From positions 159,608,317-159,672,316 of the forward strand of contig NC_081405.1 of NCBI RefSeq assembly GCF_030272615.1: 64,000 nucleotides of DNA, read 5' to 3'. Position numbers and translations under genes: made by a program. The notes beneath the pieces were generated by a model. The model was not told the origin of the DNA. It did not search any database and saw nothing but the letters and a program-made list of their open reading frames with translations. This stretch comes from Cryptomeria japonica (taxonomy: Eukaryota; Streptophyta; Pinopsida; Cupressales; Cupressaceae). Shown one piece after another: positions 43,489-54,640 of the stretch. Each line of letters opens with the position of its first letter. Positions within the stretch are counted from its first letter, which is position 1.

Positions 43489-45712
43489 TCGCTCTGGACC
43501 CTTGGAGAGGGTCAGGAGCGAACTTTCAATTTAGACCTTGCATTCCTCATTTTTCTTGTCCAAGACTTCATCTAGGTATTAAAATGGCATTTTTAATTGG
43601 AGTCTTGAGTTTGATTTCACTTGATCTTTAGGAGGAAAGTGCCTTTAGGACTTTTTCGCCCTGGACCCTTGGAGAGGGTCAGGAGCGATTTTTCACTTTT
43701 GCTCTCAATCCTTCATCCTTTATTTGCCAACCCCCCTTGTGGTATAAGCGATGATCTCCTTCACTCGTTCCATGCATGCTTAATTTGCTTTTGCAAGGCA
43801 AAATAGGTGTTTCAAAGATTTTCGCTCTGGGCCTCCAGTGAGGGACAGGAGCGAGTTTTGTATTTTAGCCTAGGATTATCAAGTTTTGAAGTCAAATCTT
43901 TGTTCACCATGCTTTAGAAGACCTTTTCATCCTTGCACAACCTTGCCTTAGCGAAATCTTGGAGGGAAGCCATTGGTTTTGTAAAAATCGCCCTGGACCT
44001 TTAGTGAGGGTCAGGAGCGATCTTGAGTCTTTTGCACAAATTCTTAATTACTTCAACTTCAAATTACCCTCAAGGCGTAGAATATCATACTTCACTCCCT
44101 TTTGAGTCTTGGAAACAAAAATATCATCTCGAAATGTAAGGTAAATGGGCATACTTGGAAATTTCGCCCTGGACCCTTGGAGAGGGTCAGGAGCGATTTT
44201 CCCCATTGTCATCAAAATTTGTAATCCTAGCATCTCAATTCCACCTCAAGGCATTTCAAACATCGTTTTAAACTTGCGCCTTGGCTTAGCTTCGCCCAAT
44301 TTTGAAGAAAAAGGTTGGATATTAGGTTTTTCGCCCTGGTCCCTCAGAGAGGGTTAGGAGCGATTTTGCAATTTCAAGCTTATCCATCTTTTGTTAGCCC
44401 TCCAAATTATCTTCAATGGGCAAAACACACCTTCTTCCATTCATTTCAATCACAAAACTTGCTTTGTCCTTGCCAAAAAATTGCACTTTTAGAATCTAGC
44501 TCCGGACCTTCAGTGAGGGTCAGGAGCGCCCTTTTTGCTTCTTGGTATATTTCCTTGTTCTTTAGACTCCCAATCGTATCTAAGGTACAAAACATCATCT
44601 CTCCCTCCTATCCTAGTCAGGTTTTGCCTCAAAATTTCAAACAAAGAGGAGAATCTTGAAAAAACGCCATGGGCATTCAGTGAGGGTCAGGAGCGCTTTT
44701 TGTTTTCTGGGTCGATTTCCTCCTTTGTTGACCACTCAAATTATATTCAACGGATAGAACATGCTTTCCTTGATCTCTTTCAATCATAAAATCACTTTGA
44801 TCTTGCAAGAATAGTGCGAATTTGAAAATCAAGCTCCGGACCTTCAGTGAGGGTCAGGAGCGCCTTTTGCCATCATGATCAAATTGTTTCACTTTTCATC
44901 TCGAAATTCCTTGGCTAAGGAAGATGTTATCTTGTTTCATGCTATGAATAAATTCTCATGTCCCAAAAGGTCACAAGATGATACATATAAAGAAAATCGC
45001 TCTGGTCCTTGAGAGAGGGTCAAGAGCGAATTTACCCTTATGGGCAAAACTCCATCATTTCATTATCTTCAATCAGGTCTGGATGCTTTATCACGCTCAT
45101 TTCGTCCTCCACCATGCCTTTGATATGTCAATTTGACCAAACAAGGTCAGGAATGTCTCTAATAAGCTTTTTCGCCCTGGATCCTCAGAGAGGGACAGGA
45201 GCGAATTTGATGATTCCAATAAGATCCTTCATCATCCCAAGCTAAAACTCCTTCAGGCGGGTGGAGAAAGTCACTTGCTTTCCATTCATGTTCAACACTT
45301 GGCCTATTTTCACTGCAAGGTGAGGGAAATCAAAATTTCGCCCTGGGCCCTCAGCAAGGGACAGGAGCGATTTTTCCTTTAACCTTCAAAATTCATCATT
45401 TTCATGCCTTCAAATCTTCAAAAGCATCAAAACCACGTCCAATCATCTCTCCTGGAGACCCTACACAAAACAAATTAGAAAAGTCAGTGACAAATATGCC
45501 TTAAATAACATTTTCGCCCTGGACCCTCAGCAAGGGACAAGAGCGATTTTATCCTTTCTGGCTAATCCATCCAATATTTAAGTCTCCAATCACTTCACAA
45601 GGCAGAGTTAGGTCATTTTCAAGGCCAGGAACCAGTTAGCAAGCCTATCAAAAACAAGAAATTGCACTTAGAATGAATTTCGCCCTAGGCCCTCAGCAAG
45701 GGTCAGGAGCGA
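43489..45712. repeat. 14-unit array with constant 166-167 bp core spacing
   Basis: A 33-bp core (TCGCCCTGGACCCT, a 5-base middle, AGGGTCAGGAGCGA) starts at 43489, 43656, 43822, 43988, 44164, 44331, 44497, 44664, 44831, 44997, 45172, 45338, 45514 and 45680. Spacings are 167, 166, 166, 176, 167, 166, 167, 167, 166, 175, 166, 176, 166. The two core halves are near reverse complements (11 of 14 positions). Spacer sequences are largely dissimilar. It lies between the LTR start and the ORF. Confidence 0.9.
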
Positions 45713-46070
45713 TTTCTCTGTTTCAGGCATCATCTTACCTCCAAAATTTGATCAAAATTTACCTAGGCAAGAACACACAATTTCACCTTCAAAATGCTAA
45801 CACTTAGACAAAATTTGGATTTTACCCCAAAACCCTGAATCTAGACTTAACCTGAGACCTATCTGACTCTCCTGACAGGCTTACCTTATTTCAACAATCT
45901 CAATCCTAGGGAGGACACTTAACAACTTTCAAAATTTGACTGGACTCAGCTCGAATAATATCCAAAAGAAACCCCTAAGGTTTAGCCCTAGCCCAGACAG
46001 ACCACTCACTCACTCAAAACCCTAAAAGCAGAGAGAAGAATAGGCAAAACTAAAGCGAGAAAGAGGGGGT

Positions 46071-46086
46071 CCCCATTCTAATGGGG
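46071..46086. repeat. terminal hairpin at the LTR start, unit A
   Basis: CCCCATTCTAATGGGG is a perfect palindromic stem with a 2-base centre, 24 bases inside the LTR edge. Unit C has CCCCATTGCAAATGGGG at 49022-49038 at the same place; unit B has a decayed version. Confidence 0.7.
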
Positions 46087-46109
46087 CGATGTGTGAAATG
46101 GTCACAATA

Positions 46110-46114
46110 GGTAC
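46110..46114. repeat. target-site duplication GGTAC (right)
   Basis: Matches 38411-38415. Confidence 0.92.
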
Positions 46115-46520
46115 CATTTTAAAACCCAGTTTGAAGGTTGAGGGAGCCTTTCAAAACCCGTATTGGCCAGATTCAAATTGTATGAATATCTGCTGTAATC
46201 TGGTGTTGTTAGTGAAGGTTAGGGGTACCTTTCAAAACCCTGAAAGCTGGTTGAGGGTGCTTGTTATACCCTCGATAATTACTCTTCCATGCTATAGTTT
46301 GGTGCTGTAGCTTTGTCTGTTTTGGTGTGGCTATGCTGGTGTGTTGTTGGTGTTAGTCGTCTTTGTTGGGTTTTGGTTGCGGTTTTTCATTGTTTATTTC
46401 TTTTAGCAGCCTGCTTTGTAGGGTTCTAGATCTCGGTAAAATCTATTGGGTTTCGGGTCCCTCCAAAACCTGTTGTATGGGGTTTCAGGTCCCCTCAAAA
46501 CCTGTTTTCCCTTGATCAAA
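46115..46520 (+). pseudogene. 3' part of non-LTR element copy 1 with end of its frame
   Basis: Continues the frame of 37684-38415: ILKPSLKVEGAFQNPYWPDS, then LVKVRGTFQNPESWLRVLVI, and IITLPCYSLVL before a stop at 46308-46310. The 3' untranslated part ends with two GGGTCCC blocks, then TTTTCCCTTGATCAAA and the right 17-bp duplication. Confidence 0.65.
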
Positions 46521-46537
46521 AACATTATTTTCCTAAT

Positions 46538-47782
46538 AAAATAATTATTGGTAAATATGGTTCGTGACAGGATACCATGAACAAACAAAAAGGAAAGCCT
46601 ACTAAGGTATGGAGAAGGAAGCAAGAGCAAGGTAATGAGAAGGATGATTATATGATTATGCATTATGCACTCCATGCACAAATTTGAGGAGATGCATGAA
46701 TTTAGGGGGAGCTTGTCATTGCACTATTGTTCAACTCTATGGAAAAGACAACTCAAAAGATAAAGTCTCATAGAATATTAGGGAAAGAGAAGTCATGGTT
46801 GGAGAGAAGGATGAGAATTTTATTATGGTAGTAGCAAACTACATATTAAAAGTTTACCATATAATGAAGTGAAGGAGAACCAATGTCAAGATGATAAAGA
46901 GTTTAGAAGACTTAAGACAATGAGAGAGTTTTTCAAAACTTTGATAGAGGGATGAGAACAATTCAAAGAAGTATGCTTGCATATGTGTTGGCAAAAGAAT
47001 AAGAATTTGATAGAGGAAAGTTAGATGCTTATATTCAACTTTACATGAAAAATGTTCCTATTGATGTAATGTTGCCATAGAAAACATGGATGGAAGTATG
47101 ATGAGCATACCTTCACTATTGATGTCAAGAGGAAGAATTATGAAAGGAACCTAAAAAAGAAATCTAAAGCATGTAAAAGAGAAAATTGCATCAAGGTAAT
47201 GAAAGAGTAAAATTTCCGTATGGGCAGCCCTTGGAAAGAGAAAGGTCTTAGAAGGTCTTGAAGATAGTAAAGTACAAGAAGAAAGAAACGAAAAGAGGGG
47301 TTACAATCTGAGTAGCTAGAAATATTCCAGAATTGACAAAGATAGTGTCAAATGGCCCAATTTAAAGAGCAAATAAGATAGTTTCAAAGTTCCCATGTAA
47401 GAGGATGGCAAAACGACAATCATTCAATCATGGCAATCAGAAATCTTGAGGAAGAGAGAGAAGATAAGAAGACTCTTACAAAGAGATCAAAAGGATGATC
47501 TTCATCTACAGCCATGGATAGAGGAACATGCGTAAGAAAGTGATGGGATAACTAAATAAAATTACCAACTTGTGAAACTCAAGGAGGTGATCCAAATTCT
47601 TTTGAACAATTATATAAAAAGCAAATCACCCAAGAAAGAGGAGTATTAGAGCAAGGGTGAGCATTAGAGAATCTCCAATAGGGGGAGAAGTATTCTCTTG
47701 TTGCATTGGATGTTTCTCATGATCCATTTGTGGATAGAAGTTTTATAAACATCCCTTTGGCATTGATGTCAAAGGGGGTGAT
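46538..47782 (+). other. host copia interior, 3' non-coding part and purine tract
   Basis: No polyprotein domain; only short frames. Purine-rich throughout, with an 'AGGGGGAG' run near 46704 and another near 47680, and the polypurine tract AAAGGGGGTGAT at 47771-47782 touching the right LTR. Confidence 0.6.
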
Positions 47783-48998
47783 TGTTGGAAATATTGTCAT
47801 TGATGTCAAAGGCACTTAGTGGAGATTGTTGGAAATATTGTCATCGATGTCAAAGGAATGAGAGAGAATGTTTGCAAGATTGAAAGAAGAGGAGGTGAAG
47901 AGTGCAGCAATCATCTTACATCACTTTACAAGGAAAGTTTATGATGCAAATGCTGTATACAAAATTGGCCATCTGCATTCAAAATATGGCAACTAGCATG
48001 GACCAAAAAGGATAGAGAAATTTGATCGAGGAAGTAAAGAATGGATCGAGCCTTAGCACATTAGAGTTGAATCACATTAGTATATTTATCACTTGATAGA
48101 TATACAGAAGTTGAAGACATATTAGAAATGGAAAAGAATGTCTAAGTCACATTTATAATAATCAAATTTAGATATTTGAAAATTAATGGTAACACTCAAA
48201 TTCAAATCTGTATTAGAACACCCAAGAACAACAATTAAAGTGAAGCAAGGAGTAATTAATTAAAACAGAAACTCATAGTAAATATGACAAAAGAAGAACA
48301 AGACAAAAAGAGAATAAAACAAAAAAGAATAAGACAAAAGAATTAGGACAAGAAAAGAATAAAACAAAAATGGATAAGACAGAAATAAAGGTGAGATTCT
48401 TTAAAGAGTTATTATGTGCAAAGAACTTAGTTTTCAAAGGATGTGATTATCCAAAGAGATGCGATTATGAAGAATAATAATTAAAAGATGCATTTCATTA
48501 GCAGCAACATTATTAAGAAAAGATAAAGGCAACGATTAGTAAATGGGAAGACATGTCTCTTCCAAGAAGTATCTATGCCAAGGAGTATGAATCTTAGAAG
48601 TTAAAGGCATAAATAGAGATAGAAAATAAGGAAGAGAAGTGTGTGTGGAGTGAGCAATAAAATAAAATGTCATTCTGATTTGAAATAGATTGATATGGAA
48701 GACAAAAAGCAGATCTTAGAGTAGATTTTTGGGCCATATTGAAGAAATTAAATAAAAAGAATAAAAGTGTAGTGAGAAAATGAAATATCATTAAGAAGAG
48801 CCGAATTGTTAAGCAGATCTAATAAATGGCAGCAAATAATTGTGAAGAAGAATAAATATTATTTTAGAGTAGAGCAGATTTGACTGCAAGCAGATTTTCT
48901 CAAGAAATAAAAGGCAATGCATATGAAGATCATTCAGTTTTAAGATGTAAAGCAGAGTCTAGGAAGGAGATAGAAGCATTAAATTATGAAGAAGGTAT
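47783..48998 (+). mobile_element. right LTR of host copia element, first part
   Basis: Starts TGTTGGAAATATTGTC, parallel to 24802. The pair GTTGGAAATATTGTCAT.GATGTC occurs twice within its first 80 bases, as in the left LTR. It is interrupted at GGTAT (48994-48998) by solo LTR C and continues at 55468. Confidence 0.87.
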
Positions 48999-50126
48999 TG
49001 TTGTGACGTTTTCACACATCGCCCCATTGCAAATGGGGACTCCCACTTTTTGCTTGGTAGCGTAGTTGTCTTAGCTTAGTCGTCTAGCTTGGCAGTAGTT
49101 TCTTTAGTCTTTAACCTCTTGCTTGTGAGGGGACACAATGCCTTGTCCTCAGGATGTGATCAAGTCAGGTAGTCTAGCAACAGTCGGGTCTTCCTCTAGA
49201 CTAGTTTGGGGTCTGTTGTGATGTTTTCACACATCGCCCCATCACAAATGGAGACCCCCTACTTTTTAGGCCCTTCCGGTCTTTTGGCTTTGTTTTTTGG
49301 GTCTTTTTTCGCAGCAGTCTTGTCAGTCTCTCTGCTTTGCAAGTGTTTGGGGGTCATATTGATTAAGTTTGCTTTTCGTTTGAGCAAATTTGGTTAAGTC
49401 TAGGACTCGTTTCGTCAATTTTAGGGTTTCTTCCTTTAATCGTAGATTTTAGGGGTTTCTGTTAGGTTTTTGGAAAACTATGCATACAACGGGAATCAAG
49501 ACCCTTCAAGGAACCTCCTAGTAAAATTTGAGCGAATTCTGAGCACTTACTATTTTTAGTAAGTTTGTCTGCCTCCCCAGATTGGTCTAATTTTGCCAAA
49601 AATCAAACTTACTATTTTTAGTAAGTGCTTTTCTGACCTATTTTGCCCAAACCTTGACATTTTGAAACACTTACTATTTGGGAAAATCTATTTTTGGCAG
49701 GTTCTTCACAGGAATACACTGAAAATTGAACATCCCTGAAGACTGAACGCTCCTGAAGATCATTTCTAAATCCGTAAGACTCAGAAGGCAGACAAGTTGG
49801 ATCAAAAAAATGGTTAAGTTTGGAACTCCTATTCCAAAAGAGGAAAGCATGCAAAATCATCCAAGTCTGGAAATTCACATCAATCCACCAATGTCATCCT
49901 GATCCGAAAATGGCTTGAAATTTCACCAAGTCTGAAAATTTGAAAGATCTTCCAAAATCCAGAATTTGCATTATGATTCCTAGGGACCTGAAACCACTCT
50001 CAAATATCCTGCCAATATATATGAAATATAACTTAAAGTATAAGCTTCATATACTTAAATGTTATATTTCATATATATACATGTCCTGAATTGGTAGAAA
50101 ACATCAAATTCCTTCCTCAAGCAAGA

Positions 50127-50830
50127 TGCCGCCCAAACACTCAAGAGGGCGCCAAACTGGAGGAGCCATGGAGGATTCAAAAAATCATAATATTCCATGG
50201 CACATGCAAAATGCCGCCCTAGGGTGATGAAGGGCGCTAAATTCAATGAGTCTTGGAATTCATAGCAAATCAATGAATTCCTTCCCTTAGTCAAAATTGT
50301 GCCTTGGAAAGTGATAAGGCGCCAAAATGGAAGGTCCATGGAATTCATGAAGTGGATGGAGTTCCATGTTCAATGCAAAATGGTGCCTTAGATGAGGGTT
50401 GGGCGCAAAACCAAGGGAAGCAAGGAAAATCCTCAAAATTGCCAAATTCCTCCTCACCTTAAAAAATCCGCCTAACACTCAGGGAGGGCGCTAAAGAGGG
50501 ATAATGAAGGAAAGTCCTCTAAATCATGAATTCCTCCCCATGAAGAAATTCCACCATGAGACAAGGAAGGGCACCAAAAAGAGATGTGCATGGAGAGATG
50601 GAAAAAGGAGTGAATTCCATGCCAAAGGTGAAATAGCACCCTAGATGGGAGGAAGGTGCTAAACTCAAGATGCCTTGGAAATGGAGAAAATGTTGAAATT
50701 CCATGACAAATGCAAGATTGCGCCTAGCAAAGATGAAGGGTGCTAAAGATGGGGTCCCGTGGAAAACTCATGAATCCCTTCGCAATTGAGAATTGCACTC
50801 TGGCCAAAGAAAGGATGTTGAAATGACTAA
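50127..50830. repeat. nine-unit array with 84-85 bp spacing in unit B
   Basis: A G/C-rich core (AAAATGCCGCCCTAGG ... AAGGGCGCTAAA) starts at about 50127, 50212, 50297, 50381, 50466, 50549, 50634, 50718 and 50793. Spacings are 85, 85, 84, 85, 83, 85, 84, 75. The two core arms, GCCGCCC and GGGCGCT, are partly complementary. Spacers (many with GGAATTC-like strings) are more variable. Confidence 0.8.
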
Positions 50831-51206
50831 GTCAAGGAGAATCAAGGAAGTGATGAATTCCACCATGAAGAGTGAATTCCATGCTCAGGCTTGAAAACAT
50901 GAAAAATTGTCTAAGGCATGAAAATCCAAGGGTCAAGATGGAATGAAAAGTAGAATTTCCCCTGGATTTTTTTTTCAAAACTCCATTCTCGGGCATCAAA
51001 TCACATCCAAATTTCAAAATGTTTATAGATTTGGATTCGTAGGAGAATTCTCTCCCTCCTGGGTTTGAAACCCTAATTTGTGGAAAATTCCTAAAAAATA
51101 GGAGATGGTGAAAATTGATGGAAAACCTTCTCCAAGCAAGGAAAGTTGAAGAGACTTCAAGAAAATTCTTCCTGAATCAAATTTTCTCTCTCCAACAATT
51201 CTAGAT

Positions 51207-51479
51207 GTGCAGAAGCGGATATATGACGGTAGGGTCCACTTGCATGGCGAGGATCTATTGAACACATGGCAGTATGGTGGCACATTCATTGCCGGAATAT
51301 TTGACCAAATGGCGACCCGGTCATTGCATGAAGAATTAATGGAGCATCTTTCGTATGCAACTGTCACATTTATGGCATTATGGCAGATTCCTGCTGCATG
51401 CAGCCGTCACGTTCAGGAGATGATGGTGCATTTATGGCATTATGGGCGATTTTTGCATGAGGGTACATTCATTGCATAG
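51207..51479 (+). pseudogene. cargo-position frame of unit B (90 codons)
   Basis: Opens at the acceptor-like TGCAG and reads MQKRIYDGRVHLHGEDLLNT, with internal similarity between its start and end (HGEDLLNTWQYGGTFIAG and WHYGRFLHEGTFIA). It occupies the place of the long U3 ORF of unit A but shares no sequence with it that I can see. It may be a degenerate remnant or non-coding. Confidence 0.35.
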
Positions 51480-51623
51480 TGGGCACTTTTGAATGTAATG
51501 GTTAATTAATGCTTTATAGGTGCCATTTTTGGCAGGATTGTAATTAATTGTATATGGGCTTTATGGGGTATTTATTGCTGATTCCCACGTTGTTGCATCT
51601 TGAGTGGGGAATCTTCTAGGGTG

Positions 51624-51641
51624 AAACCCTAATTAGGGTTT
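51624..51641. promoter_or_regulatory. inverted telo-box pair, unit B
   Basis: AAACCCTAATTAGGGTTT, identical to unit A, 15 bp upstream of TATATAAA at 51657-51664. Confidence 0.7.
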
Positions 51642-51656
51642 GCATAACCTGAGGCC

Positions 51657-51664
51657 TATATAAA
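51657..51664 (+). promoter_or_regulatory. TATA box of LTR unit B
   Basis: CCTATATAAAGGGG, about 0.8 kb before the LTR end, with the same place relative to the end as in A and C. Confidence 0.65.
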
Positions 51665-52805
51665 GGGGTGACCATTTTTAAAAGAGGAGAGATTATTATT
51701 TGAGATTGTTGCATCAGGATTGTTGAAGTAGCCAACTTAATACATTGTTCGATTTTGATGGTGTATTCTTGTTCTATTTTAGCAATCTGCATGGTCTTGC
51801 TCTCTTCATAGATTAGATTTGCTTACATGTTGTTAGAAGAACCGGATTTGATAGGATTACTTGTTTTGCAGAATCCGAGCTCATACTTTTGCTGTGCAGC
51901 TGATTGTTGCATATTGTGCAAAGTTAGCCTGAGCCTTTTAGTTATGTGTGTATGCTTAACTTCGATTATGAGTGAAGATTGTTCGATTCGATGGTCCACA
52001 TTGGTGATTTGAAAAACTTCTACACACCCTTTGAAGATTGCACCGCCTTCGCGTAGTTGTGCTCTGCTAGCGAAGCAAAGTGTGGTTTGATTTGCATGAG
52101 TGATCCCGTCTCTTGTTCTTAGGATTAAATTAGCTTTAGCATAGTTCTCTCTACCCTACTCTCATTTACTTTCAGCATATTTCGAAATTCCAAAAAATAA
52201 AAAATTAGGGCTTTCATTGCAAATCATTCATATAGAAATCCTTGAACTTGCATGAGTGTATTATCCTCTTCAGTTGAACATACGTAATGCCCCTTGGGTT
52301 AACAACAAACCCATCAATCAACTGAGTCACGTCCACACACTGAAGGAACCTTGGAGTTAGCCGTTTGAACTTTTGTGCAATCTTTGCATACAGACTAATT
52401 TTGATAAGGTGACCATTGGTAACTTTATTCTGTGATCGACGCTGTCATAAAAAAACATGTCAACAGGGTCTTCTTAGCTCTAGGTGCTCAAGTGATAGGT
52501 GAGAGGCAAGGTAGTCATTGGATGACGCTTCATAATGCAACTTCTAGGTTAGGTCAAGGTATGAGTCTTAAGTGTGATGAGCAGTCAAGCGAGCAAGTAG
52601 ACTTTCTCAGGTTAGAGCATGGAGGCGAGGGACAATCAAGAAGTGACAATCAAATGAATAAGATGAAGTGCTTGATGAAGATCGATGAAGGTCTAGGTGA
52701 TGTTAAAGGGAAAGAAAACACCAAGTCAACCTTATCAAGAAGTCACTTTACTCTTGGTGAAATTAGTGAGTGATGAGGTAGGGGTAATTTTTCCTTTACT
52801 TGCTC

Positions 52806-53630
52806 AAATCCCCAACCAAGGAAGAATTATTCCTTCACTACCTCAAATCCATGGCCTCGGAGTCATTTTTCCTTGACCTCCCAAAATCCGCGGCCTTGGG
52901 TGCATTTTTCCTTGAGTTGCTAAAATCCATGCCTCAGGCATGGAGATGGCAAGATTGATCTTTGAAGTGAAGATGAAACATTGAACTTGCTCAATCCTTG
53001 ACTTAGAGTGAATCAAATGAGGATCAATATCATATTGGGGGTGAATTAATTGGTTAGGTGCTTGAAGTTGGCAAGACTGAACAAGAGAAGTAAGTTCGTC
53101 CTTCACCTACCCAAATCCATGGCCAAGGTAGAATTTTTCCCTCACTCCCTCAAATCCCCACCCTAGGAGGTGGATGATGATTTTTCCCTGACTTGCTAGA
53201 ATCCACAACTAGTGGAGGCTCAGATTGAAGTACTTTAAAGGCAATGATGAATGAAAGCAATGCTATCCTAATGCCTTGATGATGAAGCTGCCTTGGTGAA
53301 TTGAATAAGGAGATCTTGGTGTTGAAGGTGAACGGAAACACTGAATTCATAACTTGAAACTTTCCATCACCTCCCAAAATCCACGACCTTCCTCAAGTAC
53401 TTCCCTCATTGCCTCAAATCCATGGCAATTATCCTCAAGTTCTTCCTTCACTGCCTCAAATCCATGACAGTCATGACATTTTTCCTTGGCTGGCCAATAT
53501 CCATGACAGTCATCAGAATATTTCCTTTACTTGCTAAAATCCATGACAATGAGCATTTTTTCCTTAGGTTGCAAAGATCTACGACCTTAAGATGGAAGGT
53601 GAAGTTTGTCTATCACTTGGTAGAATCCAC
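52806..53630. repeat. AAATCCATGG core array with 39-bp spacing in unit C
   Basis: Cores (C)AAATCC(A/C)(T/C)G occur at 52806, 52845, 52884, 52923; 53113, 53152, 53199; and 53377, 53416, 53458, 53497, 53537, 53575, 53623. Most spacings are 39 (range 38-42) with two of 47-48; the three clusters are separated by non-repeat sequence. Between cores is TTTTTCCTT(G/C)A(C/T)T. Confidence 0.8.
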
Positions 53631-53800
53631 GATCGAACTTCAAAATGTTAAAAAATCTCAGACTTAGAACCTCAATCAGACCTGAAGTGAGTAAAATCAG
53701 ACATGAAAACAGAAATCATAGCACCATTTCAACCCCATTAGGAATGCATATCAATTAGAAAGTTTGAAAAATATGTGAAATCAGTATATATCAGGTATAT

Positions 53801-54152
53801 TTGATGGTATCCTGTTTGTTTTTGCAGGTGACTAAGGAAGAGAGTGAAGGAGCTGGCTGCAAGCAACATCAAGGCAGGGATGTACTTCGAGGGAAACACT
53901 TCACCAAAGTTCTCTCTACAGCACTTCAGAAAGGGAGAATGCACCTCAAAATTAGGCCACATGAGGATTCAACACCAACCTGAAAGTGGATATGAAGAAG
54001 ACAACAAGGCGGAGGTGGATTACATTTATCCTTTAGAGAAGAAAGATCTGCCCGTCATCAAGGCATTCAAGAATACAAGAGGTGGTTGCAAGAATCAAGT
54101 TATACAAAGAGGATCAAGCATTCACGATGAGGAGGAAGTTGGGCAATCTTGA
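53801..54152 (+). pseudogene. cargo-position frames of unit C
   Basis: TTTGTTTTTGCAG (AG at 53827-53828) is a strong acceptor-like site. It is followed by overlapping frames, the longest 102 codons (53844-54152): MKELAASNIKAGMYFEGNTS, LEKKDLPVIKAFKN, IHDEEEVGQS. No domain recognised, no clear similarity to the unit A protein. Probably a decayed cargo gene. Confidence 0.4.
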
Positions 54153-54549
54153 ATTTCCTCCAAAAATCCAAGAATTGTTGCCAATACAACAAGAGAGTAA
54201 TCTAAGACAAAGGCTTCAAGTGAAGGGATTTAGGATCAAGGATAGGTGAAGTTGATCAAGTTAGATAAGGTGATGCAATTTGGGAATATCTCCCACCATC
54301 ATCTCATTCATCACGGGCTTGGAAATGTTGAGTATCAAGAGATATTGCTCAATCACAAACACTTGTGATGAGTTACAAGGAGTAAGCTGAGGTGGTGCCT
54401 AGTCATCACCAACCCAATCACAGGCGTCCAGATTCAATGCACTTGACTCATCCAATGAGGATAACTACCACATGTGGAGGCACAAAGTTTGATGTACCTA
54501 AACTCATCATTCATTGCTCAAGCATTAAATGTTATGTAATGGGTGTAAC

Positions 54550-54567
54550 AAGCCCTAATTAGGGTTT
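54550..54567. promoter_or_regulatory. telo-box palindrome, unit C (one arm mutated)
   Basis: AAGCCCTAATTAGGGTTT keeps one full telo-box arm; the other has A to G. The TATA box CTATAAAGGG follows at 54631-54640. Confidence 0.6.
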
Positions 54568-54630
54568 TTATCTTTCAATCTTCGCCATTGATTTGGGTTT
54601 GATCCTGGCCATTCATTTGTAAAGGGAAGC

Positions 54631-54640
54631 CTATAAAGGG
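54631..54640 (+). promoter_or_regulatory. TATA box of LTR unit C
   Basis: GCCTATAAAGGGC, about 0.83 kb before the LTR end, as in units A and B. Confidence 0.6.

Larger units (their letters stand above)
38416..46109 (-). mobile_element. giant LTR unit A (7.7 kb) carrying a long ORF
   Basis: On the minus strand it starts TATTGTGACCATTTCACAC (46109; the expected TG is mutated to TA) and ends AATACACGTCAACA (38416), with a perfect GGTAC duplication. The same start and end are found in the solo LTRs B (49214-52465) and C (48999-55462), so A is one LTR of that family and not a complete element: no second LTR, primer site or pol was found. Order inside, 5' to 3': terminal hairpin, 2.2-kb regular array, acceptor-like site, long ORF, inverted telo-box, TATA, 0.85-kb R-U5. 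The ORF lies entirely in U3. Confidence 0.82.
37684..46520 (+). mobile_element. non-LTR retroelement copy 1, split by a 7.7-kb LTR unit
   Basis: Element sequence is 37684-38415 plus 46115-46520 (about 1.1 kb); the middle is a later insertion. It matches the minus-strand copy at 56871-58640 over its whole length, ends ...TTTTCCCTTGATCAAA and is flanked by a 17-bp exact duplication. It is 5' truncated relative to the other copy, as is usual for LINE-type elements. The 3' part has two similar blocks around GGGTTTC(G/A)GGTCCC. No reverse transcriptase is encoded, so it must rely on another element. Confidence 0.82.
49214..52465 (+). mobile_element. solo LTR unit B (3.3 kb) inside unit C
   Basis: Starts TGTTGTGATGTTTTCACAC and ends AAAACATGTCAACA, with a perfect GGGTC duplication at 49209-49213 and 52466-52470. 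It is homologous to units A and C at both ends and in R-U5 (for example GCAAAGTTAGCCTGAGCC and GAAGATTGCACCGCC). Order: start, array with 84-85 bp spacing (50127-50800), acceptor-like GATGTGCAG (51215), 90-codon cargo frame, telo-box palindrome (51624-51641), TATATAAA (51657-51664), R-U5. Confidence 0.85.

Noticed and set aside
44048-44789. Chains of short frames across the 167-bp array
   Set aside because: 167 is not a multiple of three, frames do not repeat in register, and the core would be translated differently in each unit.
38416-46109. A complete two-LTR retrotransposon
   Set aside because: No internal copy of the terminal sequences, no primer-binding site and no pol were found; the ends match those of two 3.2-kb solo LTRs, so the whole interval is better read as one giant LTR.
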